Below are positions 59,384 through 64,000 of a stretch of DNA of 64,000 bases, in pieces. A program made the translations under genes and the position numbers. Below the pieces are notes generated by a model. It was given only the letters and a program-made list of their open reading frames with translations, ran no database searches and was not told where the DNA came from. This stretch comes from Penicillium oxalicum (lineage: Eukaryota; Ascomycota; Eurotiomycetes; Eurotiales; Aspergillaceae). The stretch spans positions 1,612,001 through 1,676,000 of the forward strand of contig NC_064654.1 in the NCBI RefSeq assembly GCF_001723175.1, read 5' to 3'. Within the stretch, counting starts at the first letter, position 1. Each line of letters begins with the position of its first letter.

Positions 59384-62300
59384 CGCGCGTTTGCGAGAGT
59401 AGGCTGAGACACCAAGTCAAGGATCACAATGCATTCCAGGATCGGCGAGCATGGTGCCACGCGGTTGACAGTGAACCGAGGACACGTTCTGCGGTTTGCT
59501 GATAAGATTTGATGTGTTCAATCTGGCAACAGGTGACTGGTTCTTCCCGAAGACCGAACTTGCTTCTACCGTGAGACTTCTACGTCGCGGTGGGATTAGG
59601 AAATAAAGAGAGTGTGGGCGGTGGTCACTCGACTGAGAACGTTCCGACAACTACATGCGACACGCGGCTCTAGAGTCTCTTGTCCCTCGAGGCACCCGCC
59701 CGTACTCTCTCCCTCTCTCACTTCTCCACCTTTATTCTCGTACCGAGTCCACACAACACACGCCTTTTGGTTAGTGGATAAACAGACTTTCTCGATACTT
59801 TCGTCTCGACTTCGTAGTCATCGATGCAGATCCGGCCAGGCTCAGGCCGAGGTGGATCTCAATCAATATATGCGGGCAATTTGACCAATGAACAGGCTGC
59901 ACAGTGTGATGGGCCATGCCTACGTTGCCCCTCAGCAAACATTAATAAAGTGCACGGCGGCGGGGATGGTAAACATTCCATCGGCCGGATGCTCACATGT
60001 CTGTTACTGGGGCAACGGCCCACACTGGAGGCCGTGTGGACCACGAGGATCATTAACGGACCGCGATCACTCGATGGGGCAACGATTCTCTTGAATGTGA
60101 TCATATTGGCTGATGGTTAACATGAGCATATTTATCATGTGGGAGTCTCAATAATGAGCTCTTTAATGTCATTTCGGGGGGAGGGGGGGTTCATCGCTGA
60201 GTACTCGGTTGGTGTCAAACTCTCTCCTCACACTAAAGGGCTTGCACGTGGAGTGGAGGGGGAGTTAATCTAAGATAAAGTGGGAGGCGTTCCAACATCA
60301 AGGCATGCGGCGGGGCTAGAATGGAAGTTTGCACGACTCATCTGCCCGATCACTTTTTGTACGACTTGTAGAAAACGCTAGGAGTCTTCCTGGAGGTGGG
60401 TATGCTTGGTGATTGACTTGATTCTCGTGGAGGCGCTTAAAACGGGACAGTTGAAAAGGTAGCACGGTAGCATCTTCCATTTTATACCATCCACGCAGCC
60501 TCAAATAGGAGGTTGTAAATTAGTAGCAGTGTGTACAATAGCCCTCTGGCCGTACCTAACGTAATTAAAATTGAATAGTTGACTTGGACACTTTCATGCG
60601 TCGCCTCTCCACCCCGTGAGTGTGATTAAGCAGTCGACAACCTAACATGTACCGGGCCGACATGGATATACGTGGGGCTTGTCGGGCGTAGCCCTGGGCT
60701 TCCTTAATATCGGCATATTCCGAATCATGAGACTCAGGCCGCACTATCCACTTTCCATCGGGTAATAGTCGTCATCCAGACGATGACCGAGGAATTTTCT
60801 ACACATTTCGTTCTATAAACGCAGTGGAAGTTGGGCAAATGGGATGCCCATTTTGAAAGCTCGCAAGAAACTACGGGGGGTTCGGCTACAGCATGACGGG
60901 AGGTCTTCTACTTCATACTGAAGCACCTAATATATGAGAATCTCACTATCAACGTCTGTCGATTTCCATAGATAATTATCACTCTGATTGATTCCCACTT
61001 GAACACTTTTCGAATATCAGTTTATCGGTGCTGTCACCCGCGTCTTCCAACCCGGCGATGTGAAACACGAACCCTGAAATTGTTTCCTAAAGCTACCACG
61101 AGCTCACAATCAACAAGACGCTAGAATTATGTCCTCGGACCTAGCAAAATGTCAAGAGTGGAGGCAGCAGAACAAGAAGATATTCGAAGACTAGGTGAGT
61201 GTAGTCGCCCAAAGTCGTATCACAATGAAGAAGACTATTCAAGAGCTAGAGCCTATCCCTGAGTGTCTAAGTAGCTCAGAGCATTTGCGATCCCTACTGC
61301 ATATTTCAACAAACTACCTATATAGATACTTATTTAGACTGTCCAAGTAATCGCATTGAGGGTAGAGATATTGTATTGGCAGGGAAACGAATTTCAGAGG
61401 CGTTATAAGTCACCCAGCCTCAGAGAGCTTGACACGAGAGGACAGCTAGTTGATTGACTCGTGGGGTATCTTTCACGGGCGACAAGTTCTACAATCTACA
61501 GCAGGGTCTCCCCTACTATCGTAAACGATATGGTGCCCGTAGTAATTTGGATCAAAGGCAAGAATGCTTATTCTAGCTGCAATTTGAATGGAGTCTAGAG
61601 CCTCTTCGTGGATATACATCCCACTCCTTCCGACATGCCTTCCAAGGCCAGTCCGGAAGAAAGTCCATTTGAAGGCCCACGCGAACAATTAGCCTGTTCC
61701 ACCAGAACTGCCCTTTTTTTGCTAGCCTCGCAAAATTTTTCTTGAGCGAAAGACCGGGATGTGTGTGAAATATTTCGAGATAGAACAGCTGATGGTAAAA
61801 TGTACTTACAAATCCCGGCTATTCCTATGCAGATACGAATTCTTTTCTTTATGTAGCAGATTTTGCTGAAGAGGCAAGCACCGCTCAATGAAACGGACTT
61901 GGTCAATGTTCCCTCTGAATTGAAGGATACGTGAATTGTCAAACCTATTTTATCTGTAGCCATTTCAAAAATTGTTTCGATACAAGACTGTTAAGAGGGG
62001 TTGTTAATTTACAACTAGTAGTCATTCATACTTCATGGACGAACTTTCTATGCTTTCCCTACTCAGATCAGACCCAATGTGCGCTTGCTCACGGAAAGCG
62101 TGTCGATCATAATGTGGCTTCTATAAAACAGCTGAAAAGACTATAATCGTATGGAGCCGGCACTATTTCGGTAAATATTTGTATTGCAAGAGCCTCTATT
62201 TATTTCTCCCTTGAAATTCCAAGACATCTTCAATGCAGAATGTAAGGGACTCATATGCAAAACCAAAAGGATATCATACAACAAATATCGTAGCTTTGAA

Positions 62301-64000
62301 CAAGCTCGCAAATGTTAGTGCAGAAGGCTTCGATTAGAGCACCCCCGCCAAAGCTATTCAAAAGGCTTGTGCTCAGTAACCGAGTTCCTACTGTATGCTC
62401 AATGATTTTTTTACGCACCGGAAGAAGTGGAAGTACCGCCATACATAGACTTCTAGTCGTGGTTTTCCTATTAGGTATCTTAGTGTTTCGCTGATTGGTC
62501 AGAATGGTGACATGCGCATTTACTACAGTAGCTCCTTATTGTATTAAATCCCCTGCCAGTGTTGCCTTTTAAGGTAGTAGTAGTACCTGTCATTGATCTT
62601 TAATCACATTTTCAATGGCGGGGTTTGGCCTTCGGTGAACTCGCTCCCATTGATCGATGTATCGATTTTGACTTTTTGAAGGCAGTTGGAACAGATTCAT
62701 TATTATTGATTGGCTCGATGAATGTTTCCGTCCACTCAAAGTGTCCAGCGAATGTATAGCTTTGAGAGAGCCAATTTGCCAATTTAATGGCAATTTTTCT
62801 CTTGCAGGGAATTTTCCGTAGCCTATGAATCAGCCACACAAGTGGTATATGGACAGCATTAGTCGAAAGTCACGAGACATCAATTAGTTCAAATTTGATG
62901 ATCCTTGGTGACCTCGTGTGCTCGCAGGGGATATCTCGAAACGTGCCAGAGTTATATTATGACTGATGGGCCCAGTGTGGAAGCTGCTGACCAGTTGAAC
63001 GACTGGAAGGTATCATTCCATAATTCCATCTCCTCCCGGTGTCTTTGCGTGCCCAGACTCACGATTCACGGATCAGTTGCCATGCGATCAAAGCCTGGTC
63101 ACCGAGTTCACTGCCATCACGCGAATCCACGCATGTCCCAACTTTCGGGGGCAGGAACTCAAGTATGGAGCACTCCTCATGTTTTAGCAGTAAAAAGAAC
63201 CAAAGGAGCAACTATTGTCGAGGCTAATTAGGGTGGGCCAGACCTCTTCGACTCTGATTACTGACGTCATACTTCCCCATCCGGCGACGAACGATTAGTG
63301 GACTTTTCGCACGGACGCACGGACGACGCTCGGGCTTCCGAGCGGCGACTGTATTTGGAGTGAACTTGTGAAGGTGTTCAGTCCGTGTCGCATGTACACA
63401 TGAACAGCACTTCGTAGGTAGTAGCAATGCACCACATACTGATGTAGTATGTACCAAGGGGTGTGCCCGCGATGACGGCGATTCGGGGAGGAGGCGATAG
63501 GTACGGGTGGTGAGAGGCGATGCACATTCCCGACGCCTCGAAAGGGCCATCTTGCATGACGCCCCTCGTGCGCGCGTCACTTCTTCATTTACTTCTTTGT
63601 GTTGTGGAAGTTTCTGACAGGGACGGTATACCCATGCCCCATGCCCATGCAAGCCAACAAGACGGGCCATCAACGCATGTATGTCTGTGCTGCGACGGAA
63701 ATCTCAAGATCCGAGCGGAACACTATTGGATGATGAATGTACGTGCACGCTGGGGTGAGAGGGAACGAGCCATGGAGACGAGATGGGCGTTGAGGCATCC
63801 CGTCGGTATAGTGGCTCCTAGCCAAGCAACTGACGAATGGTTGACCTGACGGCACATCCAGGGTCGGTGCATTTGGCAATTCGGAACAGGACGATGTGTA
63901 TTAGGAAAGTGGAAAATATAGTAATTGCAACTACAGCTGCAGCGATGGGTAAGCCGTCAACCTTTTCTATTGTGGCCGGCCAATCCCTCTTTTACAATCA
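59384..64000. other. 4.6-kb region without recognised genes
   Basis: Short open frames on both strands, the longest of 149 codons at 63224-63673 (-), have low-complexity, non-domain-like translations. Their composition suggests chance. There is a G-rich stretch near 60176-60189 (GGGGGGAGGGGGGG). CA and TG dinucleotides are normal, so this is not RIPed repeat DNA. It may hold the promoter of the kelch gene (CT-rich at 59690-59750) and unannotated non-coding transcripts. No tRNA or repeat was found. Confidence 0.5.

Noticed and set aside
61130..61300. Short frames around ATG 61129-61131 followed by GTGAGT
   Set aside because: The first frame ends in TAG directly before the GTGAGT, and no continuing exon with a recognisable product was found.
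63224..63673. 149-codon open frame on the - strand
   Set aside because: Arg/Ser/His-rich with no domain, no clear promoter or intron context and overlapping frames of similar length; it looks like a chance frame in GC-rich DNA.

Overview
The window is nuclear DNA of a filamentous ascomycete, most likely of the Aspergillus/Penicillium type. Genes carry short GT-AG introns, the proteins are typical Pezizomycotina orthologues, and the repeats bear heavy CpA-to-TpA (and TpG-to-TpA) mutation, the mark of repeat-induced point mutation (RIP). No species can be named from sequence alone.

Positions 1 to about 31.4 kb are a nested transposon block without host genes. Three copies of one Ty3/Gypsy chromovirus family (736-bp LTRs, TGTTAC...GTAACA ends) occupy 1-21310. 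Copy A (1-5629 continuing at 13200-13786) is almost saturated with RIP. Copy B (5630-13199) is much fresher and sits inside A's 3' LTR. Copy C (13787-21310) lies head to tail behind A. A second Gypsy family, element D (22436-29811, about 150-bp LTRs), is inserted into a RIP-damaged Copia element (21311-22435 and 29812 to about 31365), with AGATA on both sides as target duplication. All of these are defective.

Two features of these elements stand out. Both Gypsy families carry a reading frame on the antisense strand between pol and the 3' LTR. In A/B/C it encodes a Gal4-type Zn2Cys6-like cysteine cluster followed by a Glu/Arg-rich coiled coil. In D it encodes a larger Cys-containing, Lys-rich, acidic-tailed protein. 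The A/B/C family also has a 9-nt sequence just after the presumed transcript start that is exactly complementary to the primer-binding site beside the LTR, which suggests Tf1-like self-priming.

From 34.5 to 59.4 kb lies ordinary euchromatin with ten protein genes: rho1 (Rho GTPase), CCZ1 (vacuolar fusion GEF subunit), FMT1 (mitochondrial Met-tRNA formyltransferase), ALG14 (N-glycosylation), an Ima1-type inner nuclear membrane protein, a sugar transporter with an 8-nt exon, an NmrA/isoflavone-reductase-like enzyme, a mitochondrial lipoyltransferase (AIM22-like), chorismate synthase (ARO2) and a large kelch-repeat membrane protein. Three divergent pairs share short promoters (CCZ1/FMT1, ALG14/IMA1, AIM22/ARO2). 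CCZ1, ARO2 and the kelch gene each need exactly one extra base to stay in frame, and the NmrA-like gene lacks an AG splice acceptor. Because these include core genes, base-calling errors are the simplest explanation, to be tested against reads. The last 4.6 kb show no recognisable gene.
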